Source: RGIG5612 sp045598285 (lineage in GTDB: Bacteria > Bacillota > Clostridia > Lachnospirales > Lachnospiraceae). Taken from it: a DNA stretch of 64,000 nt. Position 1 is the stretch's first letter; each line of letters begins with the position of its first letter. Of the stretch, positions 52,594 to 62,760 are shown piece by piece. The notes under the pieces were generated by a model. The model saw only the letters and a list, made by a program, of their open reading frames with translations. It ran no database searches and was not told where the DNA came from. A program made the position numbers and the translations under genes. Where the stretch lies: contig JAZLLU010000012.1 in assembly GCA_045598285.1 (NCBI GenBank), forward strand, positions 78,782 to 142,781. The letters are read 5' to 3'.

Positions 52594-55110
52594 TTACTCG
52601 AACTTTTGTATTTTACAGTAAATTGCTTTAATTATCAAGACCAAAATAGCAATAATTGAAATAATTGCTCCAGCTAAAAGACCCGGCGCACTGTACTTAA
52701 ATTCAACTAAATGCTCGCCCTTAGACAAAGGAACTAAAAGGAACGCATCCTCAAATGTGTAAAAGTTGCTTTTTCTTCCATCAACATATACACTCCACCC
52801 TTTATCCGCTGGGATTGAAGTAAGAAGCATCGCCCTTTTCTCACTTTTTACATCCACCTTTGCCTTAACATAATTTCCCTTATAATCGACAACATCCATC
52901 GTTTCCGCCCCTAAAAGCTTCGCCGCCTTATAATAAGCGTCATAATCCAAAGTTGCTGCAATAACATTAAGAGAATCAACTTCACTATCGCTAGAACATA
53001 TATTAATAATATCCCCAGCAATAACGTCGCCAACATCAATAATTCTTCCCTTCTCAACAGAAGAAAACTTTTTATTCTTAAGAATTATGTCATCCCTCGA
53101 AACATGAACTTCAACACTATCAACTTCCTTATTTATAAAAACATAAAGTCTTCCATCTTTGGTAATCTCAATATTAATATTCTTATTTTCAATATTATCA
53201 GAATACTCAAAAACCGGGGTCGCGCCGACACTAGATTCAATAAACTTGTTTTGCGCAAGGAAAGGATTCTTCCCCGCAATATCAATCTTTCTGCCAATAT
53301 CCTCGTTAACTAAATATCCTAGCGAAGAATTAAAATTATATTCATAAAGAAACTCATCCCTACTATCTTCCACCTCTAAGGCACTCGAGCCTTTAAGCTT
53401 TAGCAACTGGTCATCAAGATCATCACTACTTAAAATATACTTAACATCTAAGAACTGAGCCATTAAAGGCGTCGCCCCATAAAAGCAAAACGAATTCGTA
53501 CCACCTTGCATGCCATACTTTTTATAAAACGAAGAAAGCGGTGCAAACGTAGTCGAAGAAAAGATAGACGCCGACTTATAACTATTCCAAGCACCATCGT
53601 TTTTAGTTCTAATAGAATATTTTTCAACCCTGCTAAATCCATCAGTTTCTTTTAGCAGTTCATGTATCGCCGCGTTGTCACTCATATAAGTAGTTCTACT
53701 CGTTGTGCTAAATCCAGTATCTTCTATATTAATGTAAGTTTCCACAATTGTTATCGCACAAAAGATAGCAATAAAAGCAAACTTAAATAAAGGAACCCCA
53801 CGAATAAAAAGAAGAATTATTAAATAACCTGCTAAAAATCCTGCGCACAAAACAAAAACTTTTGTAGGAATCGTTTGCGTATTATTAAGAAACTTAAGCG
53901 CAATAACAGCGCCTATAGCAATAGCAAAACAAATGGTAATAGAAAGAATAGAATACTCTTTTATTTTAGATACCACCTCATAACAAAGAAGCAAAATCAA
54001 AAAGATATAAATAAACGAATGCCTTGCTCTTAAGCTGTTCGGGAAATGAAAACCATGCCAGATATAAGCAGGAATATTAAACGAAAAGCTAAAAACTAAT
54101 ATCAAAAGCAAAAGAAGTTTGCCAATTTTTTCCTTAGTATTAATTTTCCGACAAATAAAATAAAGCGGAATAAGAGCGAATGCTAAAATAGTACAATAAA
54201 TATTAGGGACATAACCATTAATCATAGTAACTTCCTGATTCATTAGTCCATGTGTCGCAAACTCCACAACCCCATAATATGCATAAATCGTCTTAGGAAA
54301 CGAAAAGTTACCTGAAGCAGTGCCAAACAAAGTGCAAAGTGCAGGCAAAAAGCAAATAGCACCAATCATTCCACCAAGCAAAGAATCAAGAGCAAAATGT
54401 CCAATCCGTTTAAGAACATTACTAGCGCCAAAAACCTTGCTTTCGCAAACCATCAAATAAATAAAATAGAAAACAAGGAAAAACGCAATCATAATAGAAA
54501 TATAATAATTAGAAAGAACGCAAAGTCCGACACAAATCGTGTATAAATAACCCCTGCCCTCTTTAACAAGTCTTTCAAGCCCCAAAATAATAAGTGGGAA
54601 TAAAACAAGGCAATCTAACCACATAAGATTCCAGCAATAAGCAGCAATATAACTAGAAAGCGCATAAAAAATACCGAAAGATGAAGTCATTAAACTTAGT
54701 TTTCCAAACTTCTTAGCTAAATAGTAAGTAAAAAACGAAGACATAAGAGCACACTTAAAAATAATAAAAGCGCTCATAATCTCTGGAATTATGCTAGAAG
54801 GAAAGATAGCGACAATCCAGTTAATAGGAGAAGCAAGATAATAAGCAAAAGTGCTAGCAAAATCAGTGCCAAGCCCAATGTTCCAATTAAACTCTAGGCT
54901 TCCACCCGACTTCAAAATACCCTGAAACTGTTTTAAGAACGGAGCGTATTGGTGATACATATCACTTCTTAAATACATCTCATCACCAAACGGGAACACA
55001 CCTCTAAAAATATAAATTAAAACAATAATGATAATAGGAGCAAAAAAAGCCACCAAAAAAGGCAGCCATTTATTTAAGAATATATTAGATTTATTATTTG
55101 CAAGCTCCAT
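52594..55110 (-). CDS. YfhO-family membrane glycosyltransferase-like protein
   Basis: This 838-residue integral membrane protein has about twelve or more helices over its first 460 residues and last 30, around an extracytoplasmic domain of about 350 residues. The start FLVAFFAPIIIIVLIYIFRGVFPFGDEMYLRSDMYHQYAPF is the YfhO signature. Family members glycosylate lipoteichoic acid or other envelope polymers. It is 1 nt after the GT2 gene, which would supply the lipid-linked sugar. Confidence 0.92.
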   Translation of the reverse strand: MELANNKSNIFLNKWLPFLVAFFAPIIIIVLIYIFRGVFPFGDEMYLRSDMYHQYAPFLKQFQGILKSGGSLEFNWNIGLGTDFASTFAYYLASPINWIVAIFPSSIIPEIMSAFIIFKCALMSSFFTYYLAKKFGKLSLMTSSFGIFYALSSYIAAYCWNLMWLDCLVLFPLIILGLERLVKEGRGYLYTICVGLCVLSNYYISIMIAFFLVFYFIYLMVCESKVFGASNVLKRIGHFALDSLLGGMIGAICFLPALCTLFGTASGNFSFPKTIYAYYGVVEFATHGLMNQEVTMINGYVPNIYCTILAFALIPLYFICRKINTKEKIGKLLLLLILVFSFSFNIPAYIWHGFHFPNSLRARHSFIYIFLILLLCYEVVSKIKEYSILSITICFAIAIGAVIALKFLNNTQTIPTKVFVLCAGFLAGYLIILLFIRGVPLFKFAFIAIFCAITIVETYINIEDTGFSTTSRTTYMSDNAAIHELLKETDGFSRVEKYSIRTKNDGAWNSYKSASIFSSTTFAPLSSFYKKYGMQGGTNSFCFYGATPLMAQFLDVKYILSSDDLDDQLLKLKGSSALEVEDSRDEFLYEYNFNSSLGYLVNEDIGRKIDIAGKNPFLAQNKFIESSVGATPVFEYSDNIENKNINIEITKDGRLYVFINKEVDSVEVHVSRDDIILKNKKFSSVEKGRIIDVGDVIAGDIINICSSDSEVDSLNVIAATLDYDAYYKAAKLLGAETMDVVDYKGNYVKAKVDVKSEKRAMLLTSIPADKGWSVYVDGRKSNFYTFEDAFLLVPLSKGEHLVEFKYSAPGLLAGAIISIIAILVLIIKAIYCKIQKFE

Positions 55111-56055
55111 CTATTCGTTGTCTTTCTTATCTTTATCGATATTGGTCTCATCTAAAATATAAAGCGGTCTATTTTTGCTTTCAAGATAAATTCTTCCGAT
55201 ATAACTACCTAAAATACCAATAGCTAAAATAATAATGCCGCCGAGGAACAAAACAGCGCAAAGCGTTGTAACATATCCCGGCACATCGATACCTGTAATA
55301 AAAGTTTTAATCAAGGTTGCAATTATATAAATAAAAGCGCCGATGCAAATAATAATGCCAAGAATTGTAACAACTCTTAAAGGAGCAATACTAAAAGAAG
55401 TAAGCCCGTCCGTTGCATACGACGAAAGTTTTCCAAAGTTCCACTTACTCTTACCCTTCGCTCTTTTTTCCTGCTCATAATCGAACCATTTAATCGGAAA
55501 GCCGACCCATGCAAAAAGGCCTTTAGAAAAACGCTGAGTCTCAGATAAAGAAAGCACAGCACTAACAAAGTTTTTGCTCATACACATAAAGTCCGTAGCG
55601 CCCTTCTCAATCTTAACGTTCGACATCTTGTTATTAGCATTAACAAACATCTTAGAAAAAAACTTCGGTTTTCTTTTTGCTCCCGTCGCTTCAAATTCGC
55701 CAAAAGCAACCGCCTTTAGCATAGCCTCAATCAATACTGGAGGATGCTCTAAGTCAGCATCCATCAAAATAGTAAAGTCAGCCTCAGAAGCTCTTAGCCC
55801 CGCTAAAATAGCAGCCTCTTTTCCAAAGTTTCTAGAAAAAGAAAGATACTTAAAACTACAATCTTTACCAGCAAACTCTTTTATAAGACTTAACGTATTG
55901 TCGGTGCTGCCATCGTTAACAAAAATGAAATCGAAAGAAAAACCTTCGATATTAGAGATTACTTTCTTAGTCTCTTCTACATATAAAGGAAGCATCTCGG
56001 CCTCGTTAAAAACAGGAACAACAATATTAACTTTTTTAATTTCTAAGTTATTCAT
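55111..56055 (-). CDS. GT2 family polyprenyl-phosphate glycosyltransferase
   Basis: This 314-residue DPM1/GtrB-like transferase has a GT-A fold with IVVPVFNEAEMLP, FVNDGSTDNT and the metal motif LMDADLEHPP (in place of DxD). Two C-terminal membrane helices (VVTILGIIICIGAFIYIIA and TLCAVLFLGGIIILAIGILG) follow. It makes a lipid-phosphate sugar donor on the cytosolic face. Translationally coupled with the PrsA-like gene (TAATG) and followed by YfhO, it fits a three-gene envelope-glycosylation unit. Confidence 0.93.
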   Translation of the reverse strand: MNNLEIKKVNIVVPVFNEAEMLPLYVEETKKVISNIEGFSFDFIFVNDGSTDNTLSLIKEFAGKDCSFKYLSFSRNFGKEAAILAGLRASEADFTILMDADLEHPPVLIEAMLKAVAFGEFEATGAKRKPKFFSKMFVNANNKMSNVKIEKGATDFMCMSKNFVSAVLSLSETQRFSKGLFAWVGFPIKWFDYEQEKRAKGKSKWNFGKLSSYATDGLTSFSIAPLRVVTILGIIICIGAFIYIIATLIKTFITGIDVPGYVTTLCAVLFLGGIIILAIGILGSYIGRIYLESKNRPLYILDETNIDKDKKDNE

Positions 56056-57005
56056 TATTTAAGCAATTTTTCTATATCAATTTTATTCCACATACTATTA
56101 TTAAAATAAAGGTGCATCTCTTTAGCAAACTCATTATAAACTTCGTCAAAAGCACTGTCCTGCGCTGCATGCACCGCCATATTATAATTTGACGTAGAAT
56201 CAGCAATAACCTGATCGTCTATACACTCAATAATATAAAGACCATCTTTGCTTTCCACAACTTCACTTATCTCACCATCAAGAAGTAAAAAAGCAACCTC
56301 GTCAAAGTTAGAATTAACCATACCTTTTTTAAGTTTAGTATCTTTTACATACTCATATCCAGCGTCGTTTGTGCACTTTTCTAAATCCTTAGTTTCCTTA
56401 ATCTTTTGATAAAGTGCATTAGCGTCATTGCTGCTAGTATTAGCTGGCATAAGTGCATATCTAACAATAATAACTTTCGTATCCTCAACAGTAATGCTCT
56501 CTTTCGCCTCAGCCGTCAAAGTATCATAAGTCTTATTATAAAGTTCTCTTTTTTGGTAAATATGCAAAGCATTTTCTTCGCTAACACCATACTTACTAGC
56601 ATCAAAATACTTACAAACATTTTCAAAAGCTTTTTTGGCAACAGCTTTTACATCATTAAGTTCTTCATCAGTAAGATAAATAGCCTTTTTATCAGCTAAA
56701 ACCATCCCCGCCGTTATTTTCGTAAGCTCGTCCTTTACGCTCTCTTTAATATAGCTTTTCATGTCCTGCGAGCCAACAGGTGTCTCCCAAAAATATCCAG
56801 TACCAAGATCATTTTGGTAATTGATAATGGTTTCCATCAAAGTAAAGTAAGCATCTTCCTTCGTCGTTTGCACACCATCAACATCGATAAGAATATCCTT
56901 TTCTTCTCCAGAAGAAATTTTAACCTCAGTACAAGCGCATAATAAAACGCAGCAAAGTGCTGCTAAAATTATACATATAAATTTTTTATTCAAACCTTTC
57001 TTCAT
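56055..57005 (-). CDS. PrsA/SurA-like peptidylprolyl isomerase lipoprotein
   Basis: This 316-residue secreted lipoprotein has signal and lipobox LAALCCVLLCACTEV. A SurA_N-like helical region precedes a parvulin-like PPIase segment (VIIVRYALMPANTSSNDANALYQKIKE to FLLLDGEISEVVESKDGLYIIEC). It is likely a folding helper for exported proteins. ATG 57005 is chosen. The TATAAT at 57018-57013 ends 7 nt before it with no ribosome site, so a leaderless transcript is possible. Parvulin activity is uncertain because the domain is diverged. Confidence 0.82.
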   Translation of the reverse strand: MKKGLNKKFICIILAALCCVLLCACTEVKISSGEEKDILIDVDGVQTTKEDAYFTLMETIINYQNDLGTGYFWETPVGSQDMKSYIKESVKDELTKITAGMVLADKKAIYLTDEELNDVKAVAKKAFENVCKYFDASKYGVSEENALHIYQKRELYNKTYDTLTAEAKESITVEDTKVIIVRYALMPANTSSNDANALYQKIKETKDLEKCTNDAGYEYVKDTKLKKGMVNSNFDEVAFLLLDGEISEVVESKDGLYIIECIDDQVIADSTSNYNMAVHAAQDSAFDEVYNEFAKEMHLYFNNSMWNKIDIEKLLK

Positions 57006-57050
57006 ATTTTCTATTATACAATAAAAATTATGTAAAATATATGAATATAC

Positions 57051-57078
57051 TTGCATTTTTTCTTAATATCGCTACAAT
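57051..57078 (+). promoter_or_regulatory. Promoter of the micro sortase-type substrate
   Basis: Plus-strand TTGCAT (57051-57056), a 16-nt spacer and TACAAT (57073-57078), about 46 nt before the ATG and back to back with the PrsA-like gene promoter. Confidence 0.7.
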
Positions 57079-57123
57079 GTATGCAACCTGAAAAACAAGA
57101 CAAAAAAAGGTCGCGAGGTTAAT

Positions 57124-57327
57124 ATGAAAAAAATATTCAAGTACGTAACTCAAATTTTTGCAACATTAATAGGCATTATCGCTTTATTTCCAACTACAGC
57201 ATTAGCAACAAACCCAATGACAGGAGACAACAAAGGCACTGTTGTTTGGATAATTATCGGGGCTGTTGCCCTAGCCGATGTAATAGCTGCAATAATATTA
57301 CTAGTATCAAATAAAAACAAAAAATAG
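57124..57327 (+). CDS. Micro-protein with signal peptide and NPMTG sortase-like anchor
   Basis: This 67-residue protein has a signal peptide (1-29, ending TTALA) directly followed by TNPMTGDNKG, then a hydrophobic helix (VVWIIIGAVALADVIAAIILLV) and the basic tail SNKNKK. That is the layout of a sortase cell-wall sorting signal (NPxTG variant), but only about five residues would remain after signal peptidase and sortase cleavage. It has its own promoter and terminator. Otherwise it is a simple two-helix membrane peptide. Confidence 0.78.
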   Translation: MKKIFKYVTQIFATLIGIIALFPTTALATNPMTGDNKGTVVWIIIGAVALADVIAAIILLVSNKNKK

Positions 57328-57364
57328 CCTTACTCGTTTAAGCTTATAAAATAGGACAAAGAAA

Positions 57365-57386
57365 GGCCGCTTCGAAAGAAGCGGTC
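57365..57386 (+). terminator. Terminator of the micro-protein gene
   Basis: The stem GGCCGCTTC/GAAGCGGTC with loop GAAA is followed by TTTTT, 38 nt after the stop codon. Confidence 0.92.
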
Positions 57387-57506
57387 TTTTTGTACCTAAA
57401 ACCTCTTTAGGGCTAATCGTTTACTTTGTTACGCCTGACTTATATAATATTCTATTTCTTCATTATTTCTTAGTTTAAATAGTAATCTGCAATGCGATAT
57501 TGTTAA

Positions 57507-57526
57507 TTGTGAACCCAGTGGGTGCA
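57507..57526. repeat. Small hairpin in the gap before the defence island
   Basis: GTG-A-ACCC-AGT-GGGT-G-CAC forms a short interrupted stem. It is the only structure I see between 57392 and 57615, otherwise plain AT-rich DNA. No T-run follows on the minus strand, so it is at best a weak terminator for the restriction operon. Confidence 0.4.
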
Positions 57527-57615
57527 CTTTTATAAATAAATATAATTTTCTAATGTCAAACAAGTATCTAACACTATAATTTTTATTTGATTTGATGAAT
57601 TGATATTACAATTTA

Positions 57616-59436
57616 TCAAAGACTCTCATAATACTTTTTAATTTTTTGTGACATCATTTTACGACGTTCCTCAAGAAATTCGTTGTAATCTTCCGCCGTC
57701 ATATCTTTTATGTTACTAGGAATACAATTTACTTTTAGATTTTCCCAATACTTCTCTTCCTGAGTAATTGTTCCTACTTTAATTATTTTTGTACTGCATT
57801 GATTAATGGCTTCTGTAAAATAATCATTTGGTGCTTTTTTGCCAATTGAGATATTAACACCCGTATCAAGATAAGTATAATTTGCAACTTGATTATAACG
57901 ATTCTTTTCTTTAATTCCGTTAGCCTTTAAATATTCTTTTGGGAATATATGATGCACATCTCCTGTAATACTAATTAAATCTGATACTTTAGCACTATTA
58001 GACAAAAGCGAACGCTCACCTAAAAATATTTGGGCAGCAAGATATACATTGAAATAAGGACTTGAAACAGCTGATGTTTCTAAGTTTTGTACAAGTTCAA
58101 CATCCCAGAAGCTATTCGATAACTGTGCTTTTTCGTTTTCTTCTAAGAATTTTTTGAAACCTTTCTCTTTAATTGTTCTTAAATCTCTATCCATTTGGGA
58201 TTCAGGTGAACCAATATAACGAGCTGTTAAAGTTGACAATACAAACCATTTTTGAACATATCTCTTAATTTCAATCTTAGGAATTTCATTATCAGACTGA
58301 AGTAGCAAATATAACGTGTACGCAAAATCTAATGTTATTTGCGATCTTAAAAGTTTGTTTGAAATAAATCCAGCGGATTGAATAGCAAGAACAAATTGTT
58401 CAAAACTATATTGATTCATGAAATTAAATACACCTTTAGACAATTTTTCAAAACTATCTTGTGCAATTTCTTCTTTGTAAGTACGATCAATAAAATCTCT
58501 TCCAGATAAAAGACTAACTAAATCACCTAATTTACCTCTTCCAAACATATGCATAAAAGATACTCTAAGCATATCGGAATAATCTGGGTCATAAATATCT
58601 CCATTATCATCCTTTAACCATTTTAGTTTTGATGCATACTCAGTCTCCATAAACTTTTTATCGCCTATAGCTAACTGATTATAGAACGTTGGGTCAACTG
58701 CTAAATGGCAGAAGTAATCTATTGCTTTTCTAAGCATATTGCCACCATATTTTTCATCTGCTGCAATCTTAGACATGGCAAAATCGGCCTCATTTAAACG
58801 TTTACCTTGTGAATTTATACGAACGAAGATTTCTGTTACTTCACTTATGTCAAGCTGCGGAACTAATAATATAGCGCCTATCTGACAGCTTTTTATACCT
58901 AAAAGTTGCGTTATAGCCGAATCGACCTCATCATCATTCGCATCAGGATTTTTATCCATATAAGAATTAACAAACTTTCTTTGAGAAAAATCATTAGAAA
59001 AAAGTTCAGATATATCAGGTATCCAAAAAGAACTTTTCTCATGCGCAGGCGTAGTAACAGCAAATCTTTCTTCGTCATCCTTTGCCAAAGGATTAAATGC
59101 TATTCTGATAGTCTTTTCTTTATAATCTTCAGTTAAAATTTTATAGCCTGCAATTGCAGTCATAAGTGCAGTAACTCTTTGTTGTCCATCAATTAAAACC
59201 TTCTTTCCAACAGCGCTACTTCCATCCTTTAATTTAACATCTGGATTTTGCCAAATAATTAAATATCCCGTTGGATAACCATTATATAAACTATCAATCA
59301 AGTCTCTAACCTGAGATCCTTTCCAAACAAAAGGCCTCTGAATTTCAGGAATAGCAATATCTCCTCCTTCGATATATCCAAGTAAAGAACTGACTGAATA
59401 TTGAGTTACTGTATACTTATCATATGATGCTGACAT
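57616..59436 (-). CDS. DUF262/DUF1524 (GmrSD-like) HNH nuclease
   Basis: This 606-residue protein has an N-terminal DUF262 ParB-like domain (IAIPEIQRPFVWKGSQVRDLIDSLYNGYPTGYLI and the nucleotide-linked VLIDGQQRVTALM) and a C-terminal HNH/DUF1524 region (DVHHIFPKEYL, then NRYNQVANYTYLD). The layout is that of fused GmrSD type IV restriction enzymes, which attack modified DNA using NTPs. It follows hsdR by 18 nt. It may add modified-phage defence to the type I system or regulate it. Confidence 0.9.
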   Translation of the reverse strand: MSASYDKYTVTQYSVSSLLGYIEGGDIAIPEIQRPFVWKGSQVRDLIDSLYNGYPTGYLIIWQNPDVKLKDGSSAVGKKVLIDGQQRVTALMTAIAGYKILTEDYKEKTIRIAFNPLAKDDEERFAVTTPAHEKSSFWIPDISELFSNDFSQRKFVNSYMDKNPDANDDEVDSAITQLLGIKSCQIGAILLVPQLDISEVTEIFVRINSQGKRLNEADFAMSKIAADEKYGGNMLRKAIDYFCHLAVDPTFYNQLAIGDKKFMETEYASKLKWLKDDNGDIYDPDYSDMLRVSFMHMFGRGKLGDLVSLLSGRDFIDRTYKEEIAQDSFEKLSKGVFNFMNQYSFEQFVLAIQSAGFISNKLLRSQITLDFAYTLYLLLQSDNEIPKIEIKRYVQKWFVLSTLTARYIGSPESQMDRDLRTIKEKGFKKFLEENEKAQLSNSFWDVELVQNLETSAVSSPYFNVYLAAQIFLGERSLLSNSAKVSDLISITGDVHHIFPKEYLKANGIKEKNRYNQVANYTYLDTGVNISIGKKAPNDYFTEAINQCSTKIIKVGTITQEEKYWENLKVNCIPSNIKDMTAEDYNEFLEERRKMMSQKIKKYYESL

Positions 59437-59454
59437 TATTTCACCTTCCTTATT

Positions 59455-62400
59455 TTACGCTGCCGCATTCGCATTTATTTGTTCAATTACTTTTCTTATT
59501 CCTAACCAAACCGTCATATCAGCAAACACCTCAACAACACTACCTTGGTCAGTAAATGGGGATTCCTGAAGGACTGATAAATCTTTCATTATTCCATTAT
59601 GCACAATATATTCAACAATCTGATTTACAAAATATATTTGTCTGCTATCAAGATTTGTATCATTAAGGAATTCAGAGAACGCTTCTTTCGCCGCATTCAT
59701 ATCAAGTCCTACTATTTCACGAACAAACTCTCCCAATGGCTTGTGTCCATATTCTCTTTCGTAATCTTCTTTAGAGCCAATCTCATTCCATAAAATTTGT
59801 TCCAGACTTTGAATATCTAATTCTGTTAAAGGTTTATTAGATTTCAATTTTGCAATTGCTATATTGTCTTGGTGTTGGCGAACATAAAATTCTGCTTTTG
59901 CTTTATAGTTCTTTAAGTCATCATTTTCAAGTTCAGATTCATTCCACTCAACTGAAAGAATTTGATCCGTGAAATCTGTATTATATTTCAATCCACCCTT
60001 TGGAAGATATTTCATCAATTCACGAAGGCTTAATCTAAGATGTTCCAATTCATCTATTCCTGCATTATCAACATAACTAGTATGAAGAACCTTATTTATA
60101 AGTTCAGACTGCGTTTGAATTTCTGGGATATTTGCAACACTTGCTATCCCTTCAACTTTCTTAAATAAATCACTTCTATGACGCCCATAACTTTTACCAG
60201 CCAGTAATGCTAATTCCATAGAATAAATAAGCGCATCAAAGCGAATAGCACTAGCCTCATCTTCGTCAGGCATAATCAAAGGTGCTAACTCTTCGCGAAC
60301 AAGTAAAGTATCTTCATACGAAATCGAGTCATAATTTGATTCAACATTATATGTATCAACATATCTAATGTGTTGTCTAACTGCAAAGTTTTCACGATTT
60401 AATTCTTGAACTTTACCAGTCATCATTTCTACAAGATTTTTTCTATATTTAATTAATCTTTCTGTTTGATACTCAATGTTTTGAAGCTTATACGCCATTT
60501 CAAATTTCATTGAGAAAATAGCACCTTGAAGTGCAATCATATTTGCTGTTGGTCTTCCCTGATTCATACGGAAAAATTCAAAGTTACCACAAAAGTCGAA
60601 GATATAAAATTTACTTTTATCCTCTCCATCAATAAGACCTGGACTCAACCTCGTTCCTCTACCTATCATCTGCCAAAACTTAGCCTTACTCATTACTTTC
60701 TTGAAGAATACTAAATTCAAGATTTCTGGGATATCAATACCAGTATCTAGCATATCGACAGAGATTGCAATTTGTGGCATCTTCCTTGAATCAGAAAATT
60801 CATCAATTGCACTTTGCGCATAAGTCATATAATTATCAATTACTTTTGCAAAAGGTTGTCCATCTTTACTAAGTTCAGGATATTGTTTATTAAATACCTC
60901 TAAAATTTTCTCTGCATGCTCATGGTTCTTGGCAAAAATAATAGTTTTTCCAAGTTTTTGTCCATAATCTATTTTTAGTCCATCTTGCATAAGTGTATGC
61001 AATACTTGTTTAATTGTATCCTCATTAAAAACCCACGTATTTAAAGCGGAAGAGTTGATTTTTTCTGGCAATTCACCATCTTCAAATTCAAAGGTTTCTT
61101 CATATTCAGCCTTATCTTCTTCCGAAAGTTCATCATAAGCAATTCCTTCTTCAATAAATTTAAGGCTTGTTTCTACCGAAGTAAAATCAACAAGATAACC
61201 ATCTTGAACAGCTTGTGCTAATTCGTATCCGTAAGTTGGAACTCCGTTTTCCAAATTAAAAATACTATATGTATTTTTATCAATTTCGTCTTTAGGAGTC
61301 GCTGTCAATCCTACTAAAGGCGCATCAAAATAATTAAATATGTCTTTATATTTATTATAAATTGATCTATGTGCTTCATCGCATATTACTAAATCAAAAT
61401 GTCCACATGTGAATAATTTCCCGCTATCATCTTTAACAGAATCAATGCAATTTATCATTGTCTGATAAGTAGAAAATATGCAATGGGCATTATAGTTATC
61501 TTTTTCCTCTACTAAATTGGAACAAGATAAATCAGGCAAAAGATTAACAAAATTTCTTTTTGCTTGTGTTACTAGTGAATTCCTATCTGCTAAGAATAAA
61601 ATATTTCTTACCCATCCGGCTTCTAATAACACTTTGCATAAAGCAATAACTGTTCTAGTTTTTCCAGAACCAGTCGCCATAACAAGAAGTGCTTTTCTTC
61701 TATTTAGCCTATCAAAGCTATCACAAACTGCTTTAATAGCGCCTTCTTGATAATAACGATCCGCTATATTTTTATCTACCGAGACATGTCTTAAACTAGT
61801 CCTCATCGTCTGAAGATTAAACATTTTTTCTATATCTCTTTTTGAATAAATAACTGCGACTTTACGTTCTGGATATTGATTATCAATAATTCTCGTTTCA
61901 AATCCGTTTGTTAGAAATACTACTGGTCTTCTCTTATATTTTTTCTCTAATAAATCTGCATAAAGTTTTGCTTGCTGTCTTCCTTTAGCAACATCAACGC
62001 ATGTGCGTTTCGCTTCAACAACTGCTAATGGTTTATGACTATCGTCATATAAAACATAATCAGCATATCCAACCTCTGATTTATTTGGCATTCCTGGAAG
62101 TTCTACTTCATTCATCCAGTCTTTGTCTTCAATCCAACCAGCATCTATAAGCATTGAATCTATATAAATTTTTCTTGTTTTGTATTCAGATAAATCAAGC
62201 GGTTTAGGAACATATGATGGAAGTTTTATAGTTCTCTTTCTAGTAAGTTCATCCGTTATCGTACTATTTTCAGATATTAATGAATCTAAATCTAATTCAT
62301 CATCTAAGTTATCTTTTATTTCGAATACTTCATCTTTATTTGCTAATAGTTTTTCATCATATTGTCTTTCCTCATACAAATCAGAATAACAATAAGAAAC

Positions 62401-62760
62401 AAAATCCATAAAAATAAATAAATTTTTCAAGCAAAGAACAGCCTCATCTTCAGTAATTTTCTTTCCATTATGTACTGCCCTATTTCCAATTTTGCGAATT
62501 AAATCAAGACGTTTCCATAAAGCGTCATCAACTAAATCATGAAATTCTTCAGTACTCATCAAACTTATCAAATTATCTTGATAAGGCATCTCTAGCGCTT
62601 TATCAACTGAATACATCCATTTGATTGCAAACTCCATAGCACGACGACAATTTATCACGCTGGATTCCGTATCAATCTTTAGAATCTTTTCAGCTGCAAT
62701 AGCAACATCTGAAAAACTATTAAATTTAGGCTCTTTCTTCAAAAAATCAAAGTTGGTCAT
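59455..62760 (-). CDS. hsdR: Type I restriction endonuclease subunit R
   Basis: This 1101-residue motor-nuclease starts with a DUF4145-like helical domain (about 1-125). A PD-(D/E)XK nuclease follows (YADYVLYDDSHKPLAVVEAKR). The SF2 helicase carries ATGSGKT, CDEAHRS and, near the second RecA fold, QMIGRGTRLSPG. The C-terminal region resembles EcoEI_R_C. It cleaves unmodified DNA together with HsdM and HsdS. Its start overlaps the hsdS stop by one base. Confidence 0.94.
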   Translation of the reverse strand: MTNFDFLKKEPKFNSFSDVAIAAEKILKIDTESSVINCRRAMEFAIKWMYSVDKALEMPYQDNLISLMSTEEFHDLVDDALWKRLDLIRKIGNRAVHNGKKITEDEAVLCLKNLFIFMDFVSYCYSDLYEERQYDEKLLANKDEVFEIKDNLDDELDLDSLISENSTITDELTRKRTIKLPSYVPKPLDLSEYKTRKIYIDSMLIDAGWIEDKDWMNEVELPGMPNKSEVGYADYVLYDDSHKPLAVVEAKRTCVDVAKGRQQAKLYADLLEKKYKRRPVVFLTNGFETRIIDNQYPERKVAVIYSKRDIEKMFNLQTMRTSLRHVSVDKNIADRYYQEGAIKAVCDSFDRLNRRKALLVMATGSGKTRTVIALCKVLLEAGWVRNILFLADRNSLVTQAKRNFVNLLPDLSCSNLVEEKDNYNAHCIFSTYQTMINCIDSVKDDSGKLFTCGHFDLVICDEAHRSIYNKYKDIFNYFDAPLVGLTATPKDEIDKNTYSIFNLENGVPTYGYELAQAVQDGYLVDFTSVETSLKFIEEGIAYDELSEEDKAEYEETFEFEDGELPEKINSSALNTWVFNEDTIKQVLHTLMQDGLKIDYGQKLGKTIIFAKNHEHAEKILEVFNKQYPELSKDGQPFAKVIDNYMTYAQSAIDEFSDSRKMPQIAISVDMLDTGIDIPEILNLVFFKKVMSKAKFWQMIGRGTRLSPGLIDGEDKSKFYIFDFCGNFEFFRMNQGRPTANMIALQGAIFSMKFEMAYKLQNIEYQTERLIKYRKNLVEMMTGKVQELNRENFAVRQHIRYVDTYNVESNYDSISYEDTLLVREELAPLIMPDEDEASAIRFDALIYSMELALLAGKSYGRHRSDLFKKVEGIASVANIPEIQTQSELINKVLHTSYVDNAGIDELEHLRLSLRELMKYLPKGGLKYNTDFTDQILSVEWNESELENDDLKNYKAKAEFYVRQHQDNIAIAKLKSNKPLTELDIQSLEQILWNEIGSKEDYEREYGHKPLGEFVREIVGLDMNAAKEAFSEFLNDTNLDSRQIYFVNQIVEYIVHNGIMKDLSVLQESPFTDQGSVVEVFADMTVWLGIRKVIEQINANAAA

